The notes: a model not told the origin generated them from the sequence alone. Numbered from the stretch's first letter, positions 1 to 10,313 are shown. The stretch: DNA of 64,000 bases from Hyphomicrobiaceae bacterium (GCA_008933705.1 WBUN01000024.1:1-64000), one strand, 5' to 3'. Translations and numbers: made by a program.

Positions 1-114
1 GCCGCTCGCTCCGTCGAGGCCCTGTGGACCGCCATCGGCCAGCTCACGAGCACGTTTGAGCCCGGTGAATGCGCAAACTACCTCCGCCATTCAGGCTATG
101 TACGGTCAAGCTGA
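1..114 (+). pseudogene. C-terminal fragment of an IS630-family-like transposase (cut by window start)
   Basis: Frame 1 is open from the first base to a TGA at 112-114 and encodes 37 residues. The pattern S-V-E-A-L-W-T-A-I-G, then F-E-P-G-E-C-A-N-Y and a final S-G-Y, matches what I know of the C-terminal end of IS630/Tc1-type DDE transposases. The rest lies outside the window, so whether the gene is intact or a remnant cannot be decided. It ends 14 bases before the convergent gcvPB stop. I saw no clear terminal inverted repeat in that short gap. The family call rests on a short tail only. Confidence 0.65.
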
Positions 115-128
115 ATCTGCTCTAGGCA

Positions 129-1697
129 TTATTCCGCGGCGGCCAATCCCGGTGGCGGCTGCCACCTGAGCTTCGGCTCGCGCGCGGCCTTCGTCTCGTC
201 GAGGCGGCGGCGCGGAGCAAAACGCGGCGCCTCCTTGAAGCGGTCGACGTCGCCAGCCTTGGCGGCCTTGGCCAGCTCCCGCAGCACACCGACGAACTCA
301 TCGAGACGCTGCTTTGATTCCGATTCCGTCGGCTCGACCAGCATGGCGCCATGGGCCACCAGCGGGAAATACACCGTCATGGGATGGTAGCCCTCGTCGA
401 TCATGGCCTTCGCAAAGTCGAGCGTGGTGATGCCGCTCCCTTCCAGCCAGCGATCATCGAACAGAACCTCGTGCATGCAGACGCGGTTGCCGAACGGCAG
501 CGACATCAAGTCCGACAGCGAAGCGCGCACGTAGTTGGCGTTGAGGACGGCATCCTCGGACGCCTGCCGCATGCCGTCGCCGCCATGCGAGAGCATGTAG
601 GACAGCGCGCGCACGAACATGCCCACCTGGCCATGGAACGCGCACATACGGCCGAACGGTCGAGCCTCGCCGCCTGACAGGGCCGCATGCTCCACGAAGC
701 GTACGCCATCGGCGTCAGCAACCGCGTACGGCAGCGGCATGAACGGCGCCAGCGCGGCTGACAGCGCCACCGGGCCGGCACCCGGACCACCACCGCCGTG
801 CGGCGTCGAGAACGTCTTGTGCAGATTGATATGCATGGCATCGACGCCGAGATCGCCGGGCCGCACCTTGCCGACGATGGCGTTGAAGTTGGCGCCGTCG
901 GCGTAGAAGTAGGCGCCAGCCGCATGCACTGCATCGGCAATGGCCACGACGTCGCGCTCGAACAGCCCGCAGGTATTCGGGTTGGTGAGCATGATGGCTG
1001 CGACCTCGGGCGTCAGATGCTTCTTGACCTCCTCGGGATCGACCGTACCATCCGCGCGCGACGGCACCGGCTGGATACGATAGCCGAGCAATGCCGCCGT
1101 CGCGGGGTTGGTGCCGTGAGCAGACTCCGGCACCAGCACGACGGAGCGCATCTCGCCGCGGGCCTCCAGCGCCGCCTTGATCGCCATCATGCCGCACAGC
1201 TCGCCATGCGCGCCGGCCTTCGGCGTCAACGCGACGGCAGGCATGCCGGTCAGCTCCCGCAGCCAGCGGGCCAGCTCGGCGATGAGGGCAACGGCCCCCC
1301 GTACTGTCGAGAGCGGCTGCAGCGGATGAACGTCGGCGAGCCCCGGAAGCCGCGCCATGCGCTCGTTGAGGCGCGGGTTGTGCTTCATGGTGCAGGAGCC
1401 GAGCGGAAACAGACCCGTATCGATGCCATAGTTTTTCTGGCTCAGGCGCACGTAGTGGCGCATGGCCTCGGGCTCGGAGAGGCCGACGAGACCGATCGGC
1501 GCGGACCGCTCCAGGCCGCCGAGACGCGGCTTGAACTTGGCAGGCTCATCGAGATCGACGCCGGTCACATCCGGGCGGCCGATCTCGAAGATCAGCCCCT
1601 CCTCGACGGCAAGGGCGCGATTGCCGCTGAAGGTCTCGCGGCCTCTATTGATCATCTCTCCCGGCGCAGTCGGCCGTCCCTGACGGTTCAGCATCAC
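129..1697 (-). CDS. gcvPB: Glycine dehydrogenase (decarboxylating) subunit 2
   Basis: 522 aa. PLP-dependent P-protein subunit of the glycine cleavage system; with GcvPA it decarboxylates glycine and transfers the aminomethyl group to lipoyl-GcvH. The PLP lysine is K294 in the H-K-T-F motif, followed by the glycine-rich H-G-G-G-G-P-G loop. An S-C-T-M-K-H motif near residue 101 is typical of the subunit. The length is normal for the two-subunit P-protein. It is the last gene of the gcvT-gcvH-gcvPA-gcvPB operon and overlaps gcvPA by 4 bases, which suggests translational coupling. The tandem glycine riboswitch upstream of gcvT should control the whole operon. Confidence 0.97.
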   Translation of the reverse strand: MMLNRQGRPTAPGEMINRGRETFSGNRALAVEEGLIFEIGRPDVTGVDLDEPAKFKPRLGGLERSAPIGLVGLSEPEAMRHYVRLSQKNYGIDTGLFPLGSCTMKHNPRLNERMARLPGLADVHPLQPLSTVRGAVALIAELARWLRELTGMPAVALTPKAGAHGELCGMMAIKAALEARGEMRSVVLVPESAHGTNPATAALLGYRIQPVPSRADGTVDPEEVKKHLTPEVAAIMLTNPNTCGLFERDVVAIADAVHAAGAYFYADGANFNAIVGKVRPGDLGVDAMHINLHKTFSTPHGGGGPGAGPVALSAALAPFMPLPYAVADADGVRFVEHAALSGGEARPFGRMCAFHGQVGMFVRALSYMLSHGGDGMRQASEDAVLNANYVRASLSDLMSLPFGNRVCMHEVLFDDRWLEGSGITTLDFAKAMIDEGYHPMTVYFPLVAHGAMLVEPTESESKQRLDEFVGVLRELAKAAKAGDVDRFKEAPRFAPRRRLDETKAAREPKLRWQPPPGLAAAE

Positions 1698-3037
1698 AGC
1701 ACCTCCTTCAGCGCCTTGGCATAGGCGGCGCGATCCTCATCCGTGTTGACCTCGGTGGCGGCGACAACGATGAGGCCGGCAGCCTCCGGCCGCCCCGGCA
1801 GCAGCCGCGACACGGGCACGCCGCCAAGCACGCCCCTCGCGGCAAGCTTCTCGACCACATCGGCCGCGTCGCCCGGCACGCGAATGGTGAACTCGTTGAA
1901 GAATGCCTTGTTCAGCACCTTCACGCCCTTGACGTTGACCAACGCATCGGCGAGCGCCACCGCATTGGCGTGGTTGATACGCGCCAGTCGCTTCAGGCCG
2001 GCCTCGCCGAGCAGCGAGAGATGGATCGTGAAGGCCAGAACGCACAACCCGGAGTTGGTGCAGATGTTGGAGGTGGCCTTCTCGCGGCGGATATGCTGCT
2101 CGCGCGTCGACAGCGTGAGCACGAAGCCGCGCCGGCCCTCCCGATCGACGGTCTCGCCGCAAAGCCGGCCCGGCATCTGCCGCACCAGCTTGCTGCGCGT
2201 CGCAAACAGCCCGAGGTAGGGACCACCGAAGGACAGCGCGTTGCCAATCGACTGGCCCTCGCCGACGACGATGTCGGCGCCCATCTCGCCCGGCGGCTTC
2301 AGCAGGCCGAGCGAGACCACCTCCGTCACAACCGCGACAAGCAGCGCTCCCACAGCGTGCGCGCGCTCGGCGATGGCGGAAAGATCGTACACGTGGCCGT
2401 AGAAGTCCGGCATCTGCACGACGACGCACGACACCGTGTTGTCGATATGCGCGCCGAAATCCTCGCCGCCCCCCGGCATCGGCGGCAGCGCCACGATCTC
2501 GTCGCCCGCCATCCGCCCCACCGTTTCGATGGTTTCGCGGTAGTGCGGATGCAGGTTGCCGGCCAGCACGGCGCGGCGCCGACTGGTCACGCGCTGCGCC
2601 ATCAGCACCGCTTCGGCCGTGGCGGTCGAGCCGTCGTACATGGAGGCGTTGGCCACCTCCATCCCGGTCAGGATCGACACCTGGGTCTGGAATTCATAGA
2701 GATACTGCAGGGTGCCCTGCGCGATCTCCGGCTGATAGGGCGTATACGAGGTCAGGAACTCCGAGCGCTGGATCAGGTGATCGACCGTGGCCGGCACATG
2801 GTGCTTGTAGGCACCCGCGCCGACGAAGAACGGCACGGAGCCGGCTGAGACGTTGCGGTCCGCCAGCCTGGCGATCTCGCGCTCGACCTGCAGCTCGCCC
2901 TTGGCCTTCGGCAGATCAAGGCGACCGTTGAGCCGCTTATCCTTCGGCACGTCGGCGAACAGCGCGTCGATGTCGGCAACGCCGATCCTGGCCAGCATGG
3001 CGCGGCGATCGGCATCCGTGAGAGGCAGATAGCGCAT
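1694..3037 (-). CDS. gcvPA: Glycine dehydrogenase (decarboxylating) subunit 1
   Basis: 447 aa, full length for the N-terminal-half homologue of the P-protein. It partners GcvPB in glycine decarboxylation. Recognisable family stretches include M-R-Y-L-P-L-T at the N-terminus, [11 protein letters not shown] near residue 98 and the S-N-I-C-T-N block near residue 322. Its start follows the gcvH stop directly (3038/3037) and its end overlaps gcvPB by 4 bases, so the operon is tightly packed. A split P-protein is widespread in bacteria and archaea, whereas enterobacteria have one fused GcvP chain. Confidence 0.97.
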   Translation of the reverse strand: MRYLPLTDADRRAMLARIGVADIDALFADVPKDKRLNGRLDLPKAKGELQVEREIARLADRNVSAGSVPFFVGAGAYKHHVPATVDHLIQRSEFLTSYTPYQPEIAQGTLQYLYEFQTQVSILTGMEVANASMYDGSTATAEAVLMAQRVTSRRRAVLAGNLHPHYRETIETVGRMAGDEIVALPPMPGGGEDFGAHIDNTVSCVVVQMPDFYGHVYDLSAIAERAHAVGALLVAVVTEVVSLGLLKPPGEMGADIVVGEGQSIGNALSFGGPYLGLFATRSKLVRQMPGRLCGETVDREGRRGFVLTLSTREQHIRREKATSNICTNSGLCVLAFTIHLSLLGEAGLKRLARINHANAVALADALVNVKGVKVLNKAFFNEFTIRVPGDAADVVEKLAARGVLGGVPVSRLLPGRPEAAGLIVVAATEVNTDEDRAAYAKALKEVL

Positions 3038-3415
3038 CTAGTGGCTTTCCTTGATGAAGGCTTCGTAGGCGGCCCGATCCATCAGCCCGGCGAGCTGGCT
3101 TTCGTCGGCAAGCCTGATCTTGAAGAACCAGGCCTTGCCCTCGGCGTCCTCGTTGACGAGGGCGAAGTTGGCCGCGAGTTCGCCGTTCGCCTCCAGGATC
3201 TCCCCCGAGACGGGCGCGAATACGTCGCTTGCGGCCTTGACGCTCTCAACTACGGCGACGGCCTCGCCTGCTGTCACCTTGCGGCCCGGCTCCGGCACCT
3301 CGACGAACACGACGTCGCCAAGCTGCCCCTGGGCATGGTCGGTAATGCCGACCGTGCCGACGCCGCCCTCGACGCGGATCCACTCGTGATCTTTGGTGAA
3401 GCATTCGCTTGCCAT
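3038..3415 (-). CDS. gcvH: Glycine cleavage system H protein (lipoyl carrier)
   Basis: 125 aa, the usual GcvH size. It shuttles the methylamine intermediate between P-, T- and L-proteins on a lipoyl arm. The lipoylation site is K60 in the E-S-V-K-A-A-S motif. The N-terminal stretch K-D-H-E-W-I-R and the G-I-T-D-H-A-Q block are diagnostic. It lies between gcvT (14-base gap) and gcvPA (no gap) in the riboswitch-controlled operon. No lipoate ligase or L-protein gene is in the window, so those functions must come from elsewhere in the genome. Confidence 0.98.
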   Translation of the reverse strand: MASECFTKDHEWIRVEGGVGTVGITDHAQGQLGDVVFVEVPEPGRKVTAGEAVAVVESVKAASDVFAPVSGEILEANGELAANFALVNEDAEGKAWFFKIRLADESQLAGLMDRAAYEAFIKESH

Positions 3416-3429
3416 GGGATGTCCTTGTG

Positions 3430-4590
3430 TCAGCTCTTGCGTGCGTAGCGATGGGGAACGAAGGGAAGCGTCACGATCTCGGCGGCGAGCGCTTTGCCCC
3501 GCACCATCAGGTTCACGGGCGTGCCGGGTGACGCGTAGTCCGCGAGCACGTAGCCCATGGCGACGGGACCGCTGACGCTCGGCCCGAAGCCTCCGGAAGT
3601 GACGATGCCGAGCCGCTCGCCCAGCATGGAAAGGATCTCGGTACCCTCGCGCGCCGGCGCCCGCCCTTCAGGCCTGAGGCCGATGCGGCGCCGCCTCGGG
3701 CCGCGCGCCAGCTCTTCTTGAATGCGGGCAGCGCCCGGGAACCCGCCCTCGGTCCGCCGGCGTTTCTGGATCGACCATGCCAAATCTGCCTCGATCGGGC
3801 TCGTCGTCTCGTCGATGTCGTGGCCGTAGAGACAGAGGCCGGCCTCCAGACGCAGCGAGTCGCGCGCGCCGAGGCCGATCGGTTTCACGCGCTCGTCGGC
3901 GAGAAGCAGGTTCGCAAGATCCGCCGCCCTTGATGCTGCGACCGAGATCTCGAAGCCGTCCTCTCCCGTATATCCCGAACGGCTGATGCGACAGTCGATG
4001 CCGCCGATGCTGCCGCTGGATGCCGCCATGAAGCCGAGACCCGCAACGGCGCTGGAGTGCTTCGCCAGCACGTCCACCGCGGCGGGCCCTTGCAGGGCAA
4101 GCAGCGCGCGGTCCGGCATGGGCTCGAGCCGGACGTCCGAAGGCAGTCGGCGCGAGATATGCGTGTAGTCGACGTCCTTGCGCGAGGCATTGACGACCAG
4201 CGTCAGATTGCCGTCCTCCTTCGCCGAGGCCGAGCGCGTCACCATCAGGTCGTCGATGATGCCGCCGCCATCGGTGAGGAGCTGCGTATAGCGCTGGCGC
4301 CCAAGCCCGAGATTGGAAATATCGGCCGGCACCAGAGCCTCGAGTGCAGCGGCCACCCCAGCGTGGCTTGGGCCAATGAGCGAAGCCTGGCCCATGTGCG
4401 AGACGTCGAACAAGCCGGCCTTGTCTCGCGTGTGCAGATGCTCCTTCAAGATGCCGGGCGGATACTGCACGGGCATCGCATAGCCGGCGAACGGCACCAT
4501 CCTGGCGCCGAGCGCGAGGTGCAGATCGTAGAGCGGCGTACGTTTCAGGGATTGCTCGGTGCCGGGCGCGGCGCTCATCTCAAGTCCCAC
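3430..4590 (-). CDS. gcvT: Glycine cleavage system T protein (aminomethyltransferase)
   Basis: About 386 aa from a GTG at 4590, chosen because a GGGAGG ribosome-binding site lies 8 bases before it. An ATG at 4578 and a TTG at 4611 are alternatives. The enzyme moves the methylene group from aminomethyl-lipoyl-GcvH to tetrahydrofolate and releases ammonia. [10 protein letters not shown] near the N-terminus, F-D-V-S-H-M-G-Q around residue 60 and the [12 protein letters not shown] folate-site block are family hallmarks. It is the first gene of the gcv operon; the glycine riboswitch ends about 40 bases upstream. Confidence 0.96.
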   Translation of the reverse strand: MGLEMSAAPGTEQSLKRTPLYDLHLALGARMVPFAGYAMPVQYPPGILKEHLHTRDKAGLFDVSHMGQASLIGPSHAGVAAALEALVPADISNLGLGRQRYTQLLTDGGGIIDDLMVTRSASAKEDGNLTLVVNASRKDVDYTHISRRLPSDVRLEPMPDRALLALQGPAAVDVLAKHSSAVAGLGFMAASSGSIGGIDCRISRSGYTGEDGFEISVAASRAADLANLLLADERVKPIGLGARDSLRLEAGLCLYGHDIDETTSPIEADLAWSIQKRRRTEGGFPGAARIQEELARGPRRRRIGLRPEGRAPAREGTEILSMLGERLGIVTSGGFGPSVSGPVAMGYVLADYASPGTPVNLMVRGKALAAEIVTLPFVPHRYARKS

Positions 4591-4627
4591 AAGGCTTGCC
4601 TCCCGCGCCAATCGCGCGAGGCTAAGC

Positions 4628-4812
4628 CCCCTCTGTCACGGGACCTGAGAGATTCCAGCGGCGAGCCGCCTTACCCCTTCGGTGAGCCGACGGTGAGACC
4701 GGCTGCTTTCCAGAGTGCCATCAATCTACGGTCCTTTTGCCTGAGAGGTTCCGGGGCGGTTGCTCCTTCGGCGCCGGCCGATCTCACAAAACACGGGCCG
4801 GTCTCTTCCGCA
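4628..4812 (-). promoter_or_regulatory. Tandem glycine riboswitch upstream of gcvT
   Basis: On the minus strand two consecutive glycine aptamers are readable. Aptamer I (about 4812-4731) has GCCGAAGGAGCAA and CCTCTCAGGCAAAAGGACC. Aptamer II (about 4719-4630) opens with CACTCTGG, has CACCGAAGGGG, then AATCTCTCAGGT and closes with CCGTGACAGAG. The short linker between the two and the location immediately before gcvT fit the classical cooperative arrangement. Glycine binding is expected to switch on the cleavage operon. I did not identify a separate terminator, so a translational or processing mechanism is possible. Confidence 0.95.
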
Positions 4813-4934
4813 GATCTCGAATGGACCGGCGCGGATGATACGCACCATCCGCCCGAAGTCAACGCACGCGGCGTCGGCATCGAAAAATCACGTTGATGAG
4901 ATGAGAAGACAACGCGGAATGCCCACGCGGCGCG

Positions 4935-5591
4935 TCAGCCCGCACCCGGCACGTTGCGGTCGAAGCCGACGTAAACCTCGTACTCCCCGGGCCTCGATCC
5001 CTCGGGAATAGAGAACGTTACCGTCCGCACGATCGAGAAATAGCCGATCGGCTTGTCGAGCGAGACGTCGACGTCGATCTTGACCTTGTCGTTGGCGATC
5101 TTCTCGCGCTTGGCATCCGTCACGTACACGCTGAGGGGCAGCGAGACATAGCCCGGCTTGCCCTTGGGGCCGAGCAGCACACGCCCCGAGAAGCCGTATT
5201 TCACTGTCACGCGGCCGGGCTCGATCTGGCATTCGCGCGCCGTCTTGGTGATCTCGCCGCGATGCATGACGGCGAGCCCATCGCCGATGCGGCCCTGCTC
5301 GTAGATCGTGACGTAGCCGTCCCGCGACCAGACCTGGAAGCGGGGGCAACCGTGCGCCACCTCGATTCCGACGCCTGCGGGGCCTGCGGTGTCGGTCTTG
5401 GCCGCCGCAAGAAGCTGGTCCTGGTTGACCGACCCAACTTCGGTCTTGGTCTTGTTCTGGCCGCCGAACCAGCCGCCTCCGATGCCGGACGTCAGCGACG
5501 ACATCCCGCAACCGCCAAGCGCGTTTGCCAGCGCAGCCACCACGGCGCACCGAGCAACACAGATCATTGCGCTACGTGCCGATTGCGTCAC
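4935..5591 (-). CDS. Putative lipoprotein of unknown function
   Basis: 218 aa. The N-terminus has a short basic n-region, a hydrophobic stretch and a lipobox A-L-G-G-C with the lipidated cysteine at residue 28, so an outer- or inner-membrane-anchored lipoprotein is likely. A Gly/Trp/Phe-rich patch follows the cysteine. The remainder is mixed alpha/beta without repeats and ends G-F-D-R-N-V-P-G-A-G. I do not recognise the family; it resembles conserved alphaproteobacterial hypothetical lipoproteins. It is transcribed divergently from ispH and stands alone, with the gcv riboswitch beyond its 3' end. Confidence 0.8.
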   Translation of the reverse strand: MTQSARSAMICVARCAVVAALANALGGCGMSSLTSGIGGGWFGGQNKTKTEVGSVNQDQLLAAAKTDTAGPAGVGIEVAHGCPRFQVWSRDGYVTIYEQGRIGDGLAVMHRGEITKTARECQIEPGRVTVKYGFSGRVLLGPKGKPGYVSLPLSVYVTDAKREKIANDKVKIDVDVSLDKPIGYFSIVRTVTFSIPEGSRPGEYEVYVGFDRNVPGAG

Positions 5592-5768
5592 GACGCCCCT
5601 GTCCGAACACTTGCCCGGTCTCTTGCGGACCGGTATTCCCTACCCCATCGAGCCCTATTGACGCCCTCTGGTACTGTCCGGTGATTCGAATTGTAGCACC
5701 CGACGACACGGGCGGCCAGAAAAGGGTGCAGGAAGCTGCAGCACACTCGCGGAAAAGCCGTTTACCAT

Positions 5769-6752
5769 ATGGCCACCTCAACTCCTGCCTGCAAGGCGCT
5801 CCCGCCGCTCAAAGTGCTGGTCGCAGCTCCGCGCGGCTTCTGCGCAGGCGTGGACCGGGCCATCAAGATCGTCGAACTGGCGCTGAAGAAATTCGGAGCG
5901 CCGGTCTACGTGCGCCACGAGATCGTCCACAACCGCCATGTTGTGGAATCCCTCAAGGCGAAAGGCGCCATTTTTGTGGAGGAGCTGGACGAGATCCCCG
6001 AAACTGATGCTCCTGTGATCTTTTCAGCACATGGCGTTCCGCAATCGGTGCCGGAAAGCGCCAGGGCGCGCAACATGTTCTACCTCGATGCGACCTGCCC
6101 GCTGGTCTCCAAGGTCCATGCGGAGGCGCGAGACCACTACGAGAAGGGCCTCGAGATCGTCCTGATCGGACACGCCGGCCACCCGGAAGTGGTCGGCACG
6201 CTGGGCCAGCTTCCATCCGGCGCCGCGACCCTGATCGAGACGGTGGACGATGCGCGGCGCTTTTCGCCGCGCACTCCTGACCGGCTGGCGTACATAACCC
6301 AGACCACATTGTCGGTGGACGATACGTCCGCCATGGTCGCCGTCCTCAAGGAGCGGTTTCCGCACATCGTCGGGCCCAGGAAGGAGGACATATGCTACGC
6401 CACCACCAACCGGCAGGCCGCGGTGAAGGCCATCGCGGGCCGTTGCGACCGGATGATCGTGGTCGGCGCGCCCAACAGCTCGAATTCCCTGCGCCTCGTG
6501 GAGGTGGCCGAGCGCGCCGGCTGTCCGCGCGCCCTGCTCGTGCAGCAAGCTGCCGATATTCCATGGGACGAGTTCGAAGGCATCCACACACTCGGCGTCA
6601 CGGCGGGCGCCTCCGCGCCCGAGCTTCTGGTCACCGGAATCGTCGACGCGTTCCGCACCCGTTTTGACGTCTGCGTCGAAAGCGTGGTGACGACCGAGGA
6701 GCGCATCGGCTTCAACGTACCGCGCGAGCTGCGCGAGGCGGGCGCACCCTGA
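5769..6752 (+). CDS. ispH: 4-hydroxy-3-methylbut-2-enyl diphosphate reductase (IspH/LytB)
   Basis: 327 aa. Last enzyme of the MEP isoprenoid pathway; it reduces HMBPP to IPP and DMAPP with a [4Fe-4S] cluster. The three cluster cysteines are visible: C25 in P-R-G-F-C-A-G-V, C110 in D-A-T-C-P and C209 in D-I-C-Y-A-T. The substrate-binding H-N blocks (E-I-V-H-N and S-A-H-G-V) and the H-P-E-V motif are also present. It precedes thrB by 24 bases on the same strand, and ispH-thrB-rnhA is an order I know from Hyphomicrobiales. The start at 5769 is the first Met in frame; an upstream alternative is not apparent. Confidence 0.98.
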   Translation: MATSTPACKALPPLKVLVAAPRGFCAGVDRAIKIVELALKKFGAPVYVRHEIVHNRHVVESLKAKGAIFVEELDEIPETDAPVIFSAHGVPQSVPESARARNMFYLDATCPLVSKVHAEARDHYEKGLEIVLIGHAGHPEVVGTLGQLPSGAATLIETVDDARRFSPRTPDRLAYITQTTLSVDDTSAMVAVLKERFPHIVGPRKEDICYATTNRQAAVKAIAGRCDRMIVVGAPNSSNSLRLVEVAERAGCPRALLVQQAADIPWDEFEGIHTLGVTAGASAPELLVTGIVDAFRTRFDVCVESVVTTEERIGFNVPRELREAGAP

Positions 6753-6776
6753 ACGCCCAACGTCGAGGCCGAGGTC

Positions 6777-7748
6777 ATGGCAGTCTACACTGAAGTCTCC
6801 GATGAGGATCTTGCCGGCTTCATCGCCAGCTATGATCTGGGTGCGCTACTGTCCTACAAGGGCATCGCCGAGGGCGTCGAGAACACCAACTATCTCGTGC
6901 ACACCGAAAAGGGGCCCTACTTCCTCACCCTGTTCGAGAAGCGCGTAGCGGCTGCCGATCTGCCGTTCTTCCTCGGCCTGATGGAGCATCTGTCCAAGGC
7001 CGGCCTCACCTGCCCAACCCCCGTCCATGATGCGGAAGGGCGCGTGCTGCGCACGCTCGCCGGCCGGCCGGCCGCCCTTGTAACGTTCCTGGAAGGCGTG
7101 TGGATCCGGCGCCCGCAGGCACGGCATTGCGCGGCCGTCGGCCAAGCGATGGCCCGGCTGCACCTGGCAGGGCAAGGCTTCCCGCTGTCGCGCAAGAACG
7201 CGCTGGGGCTGTCGGGGTGGCGGCCGCTGTTCGAGCGCTTTCGCGCGCGCGCCGACGAGATCGCACCCGGCCTCGCCGGCACCATCGAGCAGGAGCTCGA
7301 TCATCTCGAGGCCCGCTGGCCCTCCGCCCTTCCGCAGGGCGTCATCCATGCCGATCTGTTTCCGGACAATGTCTTCTTTCTCGGCGACGCGCTGTCAGGG
7401 CTCATCGACTTCTATTTCGCCTGCAACGACGCACTGAGCTACGACATCGCCGTCACACTCAATGCCTGGTGCTTTGAGAGCGACCACTCGTTCAACATCA
7501 CCAAGGGCCAGGCGCTGCTCAAAGGCTACCAGAGCGTGCGCCCCATCAGCGCAGAGGAGCGCGATGCTCTACCCCTGCTCGCGAGGGGCGCGGCGCTGCG
7601 CTTCCTGCTTACGCGCGCGCACGACTGGCTGCACACCTCCAAGGACGCGCTGGTCAGTCCGAAGGATCCTGTCGAATATCTGCGCCGGCTGAAATTCCAC
7701 CGCAGCATCAAGGCAGCGAGCGAGTACGGCTTCGAGGCGCAGGCATGA
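6777..7748 (+). CDS. thrB: Homoserine kinase, APH-fold type (ThrB)
   Basis: 323 aa. Phosphorylates homoserine in threonine biosynthesis. This is the aminoglycoside-phosphotransferase-fold type found in alphaproteobacteria and pseudomonads, not the GHMP-kinase type of E. coli. The N-terminus with [11 protein letters not shown] is diagnostic. The catalytic Brenner motif H-A-D-L-F-P-D-N spans residues 191-198 and the metal-binding aspartate is D211 in L-I-D-F-Y. A GAGG ribosome-binding site lies before the start. Its end overlaps rnhA by 4 bases (ATGA), so the two are coupled. Confidence 0.96.
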   Translation: MAVYTEVSDEDLAGFIASYDLGALLSYKGIAEGVENTNYLVHTEKGPYFLTLFEKRVAAADLPFFLGLMEHLSKAGLTCPTPVHDAEGRVLRTLAGRPAALVTFLEGVWIRRPQARHCAAVGQAMARLHLAGQGFPLSRKNALGLSGWRPLFERFRARADEIAPGLAGTIEQELDHLEARWPSALPQGVIHADLFPDNVFFLGDALSGLIDFYFACNDALSYDIAVTLNAWCFESDHSFNITKGQALLKGYQSVRPISAEERDALPLLARGAALRFLLTRAHDWLHTSKDALVSPKDPVEYLRRLKFHRSIKAASEYGFEAQA

Positions 7749-8218
7749 CCGCCTCGAAGCCCGCGGTCGTCATCTACACCGATGGTGCCTGCTCGGGGAA
7801 TCCCGGCCCCGGCGGCTGGGGCGCGATCCTCGTCTTGGGCACGCATCGCAAGGAGATGTCCGGCGGCGAGGCCGAGACCACCAACAACCGCATGGAGTTG
7901 ATGGCGGCCATCACGGCGCTGGAAGCCCTCAAACGTCCCTCGCGCGTCGATCTGCACACGGACTCCGAGTACGTGAAGAACGGCATCAGTCAGTGGATCC
8001 ACGGGTGGAAGGCGAACGGCTGGAAGACGGCGGCCAAGAAGCCGGTCAAGAACGCCGAGCTGTGGCAGCGGCTGGACGCGGCGCGCCACAGGCATCAGGT
8101 GGAGTGGCACTGGGTGCGCGGCCACGCCGGCCATACCGAGAACGAGCGCGCCGACGAACTCGCCCGCGAAGGCATGAAGCCCTATCTGAAACGGCGCGGA
8201 GGTCAGGCGTTGGAATGA
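7745..8218 (+). CDS. rnhA: Ribonuclease HI
   Basis: 157 aa, standard length. It removes RNA from RNA-DNA hybrids during replication and repair. The four acidic active-site residues are seen: D13 in Y-T-D-G-A-C, E51 in N-N-R-M-E-L, D72 in H-T-D-S-E-Y and D136 in N-E-R-A-D-E-L, with the catalytic histidine in R-G-H-A-G-H near 126. The basic protrusion W-K-A-N-G-W-K typical of E. coli-type RNase HI is present around residues 87-93. It overlaps thrB by 4 bases and converges on tadC. Confidence 0.98.
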   Translation: MTASKPAVVIYTDGACSGNPGPGGWGAILVLGTHRKEMSGGEAETTNNRMELMAAITALEALKRPSRVDLHTDSEYVKNGISQWIHGWKANGWKTAAKKPVKNAELWQRLDAARHRHQVEWHWVRGHAGHTENERADELAREGMKPYLKRRGGQALE

Positions 8219-8220
8219 GG

Positions 8221-8247
8221 CCGGGAATGGCCCAGGGCTCATCCCGG
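8221..8247. terminator. Candidate bidirectional terminator hairpin between rnhA and tadC
   Basis: CCGGGAATG at 8221 can pair with CATCCCGG ending at 8247 with one bulged base, and inner GCCC/GGGC pairs extend the stem over a tiny loop. It lies in the 55-base gap between two convergent genes, where a terminator is expected. No clear T-run follows on either strand, so efficiency and mechanism are uncertain. Confidence 0.5.
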
Positions 8248-8273
8248 CGCGGTTGCGACCGCCGGCCTGGCCA

Positions 8274-9248
8274 TCAGCGGTAGTTGAACACCTGGATGAT
8301 CGCAGGGCCGAGGATGACCACGAACAGCACCGGCAGGAAGAACACGATCATCGGCACCGTCAGCTTCGGCGGGAGAGCGGCGGCCTTCTTTTCCGCCTCG
8401 GCCATGCGCATCTCGCGGTTTTCCTTGGCCATCACGCGGAGCGCCTGGCCGATCGGCGTTCCGTAGCGCTCGGCCTGGATCAGCGCCGTGGCCACGGCCT
8501 TGACGCCCGGGATGCCAGTGCGCTTGCCGAGATTCTCGTAGGCCTGCCGCCGTTCGTGCAGGTAGGAAAGCTCGGCCGTCGTCAGGCTGAGTTCCTCTGC
8601 GAGCTCGAGCGACTGGCTGCCGACCTCCTCAGACACCTTGCCGAACGCGGCCTCGGCCGACATGCCTGATTGCACGCAGATCAGCAGCATATCGAGAGCG
8701 TCGGGAAATGCGTTCTTGATCGAGGTCTGGCGGCGCTGCACGAGGTTCTCGACGAACATGTTCGGCAGATAGAAGCCGATGTATCCCGCACCGATCGCGA
8801 GGCCCACCTTCACCATCGGCGGGTACGCATAGTCGGCAATGACAAAGAGATAGATGAGCGCAAGGACCGCGACGATCGCCGGCATCGCGACGCGGAAGAA
8901 CATGTAGGTCACAAGAGGGGCCTGTCCGCGCAGGCCCGCCATCTTCAGCTTGTCGCGGACCTCCTCGGTCTCGAACATGCTGCGCAGATTGAACCTGTCG
9001 ACGATCTCCTGCATGAAGCCCTTGGGCGTGGTGCGCAACCGGCCCTGACCTTCCTTCTTGACGAGATCGGCAAGCCGCGCGGCCCGCATCTTGTCGCGCT
9101 CGGTCGCCATCACCTGCATGCGCGTATTGAGCCGATCGCGCGAGAGCACGGGCATCAGCACCGTGAGGGCCGTTGCGAATGCCGCGATTGCCGCAAGCAG
9201 CGTCACGGCGATCTGCGGGGTCATGAGAGAGACGATCTGGTCCAGCAT
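8274..9248 (-). CDS. tadC: Tad pilus inner-membrane platform protein TadC (T2SS F family)
   Basis: 324 aa from the ATG at 9248; an in-frame ATG at 9272 is also possible. A polytopic GspF/TadC-type protein: one N-terminal membrane segment, two in the middle (about residues 115-160) and one at the C-terminus, with the conserved cytoplasmic helical domain that contains F-P-D-A-L-D-M-L-L-I-C-V-Q-S-G. TadC pairs with TadB to form the assembly platform on which the TadA ATPase acts. It is the last gene of the minus-strand pilus operon. No tadD-like TPR gene follows. Confidence 0.94.
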   Translation of the reverse strand: MLDQIVSLMTPQIAVTLLAAIAAFATALTVLMPVLSRDRLNTRMQVMATERDKMRAARLADLVKKEGQGRLRTTPKGFMQEIVDRFNLRSMFETEEVRDKLKMAGLRGQAPLVTYMFFRVAMPAIVAVLALIYLFVIADYAYPPMVKVGLAIGAGYIGFYLPNMFVENLVQRRQTSIKNAFPDALDMLLICVQSGMSAEAAFGKVSEEVGSQSLELAEELSLTTAELSYLHERRQAYENLGKRTGIPGVKAVATALIQAERYGTPIGQALRVMAKENREMRMAEAEKKAAALPPKLTVPMIVFFLPVLFVVILGPAIIQVFNYR

Positions 9249-9296
9249 GGCTCTTGCTTCTCCCGGAGGCATTCAGCTCCGCGATGTCCTCCGCGC

Positions 9297-10313
9297 TCAG
9301 TACTTGAAGTTGATCATCTTCTTCATGATCAGGACCCCGATCGTCATCCAGGCCCCCGCCGCGACAAGCAGGAACTGGCCGACCTGCGTCGTCCATAGAA
9401 GTGCGATGTAGGCCGGCGTCGTGATGTAGACGAGAATCATGACGGTGAACGGCAGGGCTGCAAGCACGGCCGCCGACGCCTTGGCCTCAGCCGACAGAGC
9501 GCGCACCTTGGCCTGCAGCCGCTTGCGGTCGCGCAGCACGCCGGAGAGGTTGCCAAGCGCCTCGGAAAGGTTGCCGCCGGCCTGCTGCTGGATGGCGATG
9601 ACGATGGCGAAGAAGCGCACCTCGGGCAGCGGCAGGCGGGCCATCATGCGCTCGAAAGCCTCGCCCAAGGGCACGCCGACGCGCTGCTGCTCGACGAGAT
9701 CGGTGAACTCCTCGGCAACGGGCTGCGGCGACTCGCGCGCAATGATGGTAAGGCACTCGATGAGCGGCAGACCGGACTTGACGCCGCGCACGATCACATC
9801 GATGGCATTGGCGAACTCGTCGATGAACTTGGTTTGCCGGCGCTTCGTCAATCGTGCGAGAACCCAGCGCGGCAATCCGAGCGTGCCGACGAATGCCCCG
9901 AGCACGGGAACGATGATCGGCAGGCCGGGCGCCGTAACAAAGATGCTCGCGCCGACGACCAGGCCGCCGAGCACGCTCGCGATCCAGTAGGAGCGTGGCG
10001 CCATGTCGAGGCCGGCCCGCTCCAGGCGCAACCGCAGCGACACCTTCTCGCGTGCCTTCTGCCGGTCCTCCAGCTCCTTCAGCGACTCGGCAACCTGCCG
10101 GCGCCGGTTCTGCGTCGTCTCCGCCTGCAACTTGGCGGCCACCCGGCGCGCCTTGTTGTCCGTGACGCTCTGGATGCGCTTGTCGGTGCGACGCTCTCCG
10201 GACAGGTAGGGGTACAGGAGCAGATAGACGATGGCACCCATCGAGACGGCAGCCAGCAGCAAGAGCCCCGCCATCAGGAGGTCGTTGCTAAGCACGGGAG
10301 TCTCCCAAGCCAT
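9297..10313 (-). CDS. tadB: Tad pilus inner-membrane platform protein TadB (T2SS F family)
   Basis: 338 aa from ATG 10313; an in-frame ATG at 10370 would add 19 basic residues and overlap tadA further. The layout is one N-terminal membrane helix, a highly charged cytoplasmic stretch (residues 40-95), two helices near 110-145, the T2SSF domain with E-F-A-N-A-I-D-V-I-V-R-G-V-K-S-G, and C-terminal helices. It forms a heteromeric platform with TadC. It overlaps the end of tadA by 26 bases, consistent with translational coupling. Confidence 0.94.
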   Translation of the reverse strand: MAWETPVLSNDLLMAGLLLLAAVSMGAIVYLLLYPYLSGERRTDKRIQSVTDNKARRVAAKLQAETTQNRRRQVAESLKELEDRQKAREKVSLRLRLERAGLDMAPRSYWIASVLGGLVVGASIFVTAPGLPIIVPVLGAFVGTLGLPRWVLARLTKRRQTKFIDEFANAIDVIVRGVKSGLPLIECLTIIARESPQPVAEEFTDLVEQQRVGVPLGEAFERMMARLPLPEVRFFAIVIAIQQQAGGNLSEALGNLSGVLRDRKRLQAKVRALSAEAKASAAVLAALPFTVMILVYITTPAYIALLWTTQVGQFLLVAAGAWMTIGVLIMKKMINFKY

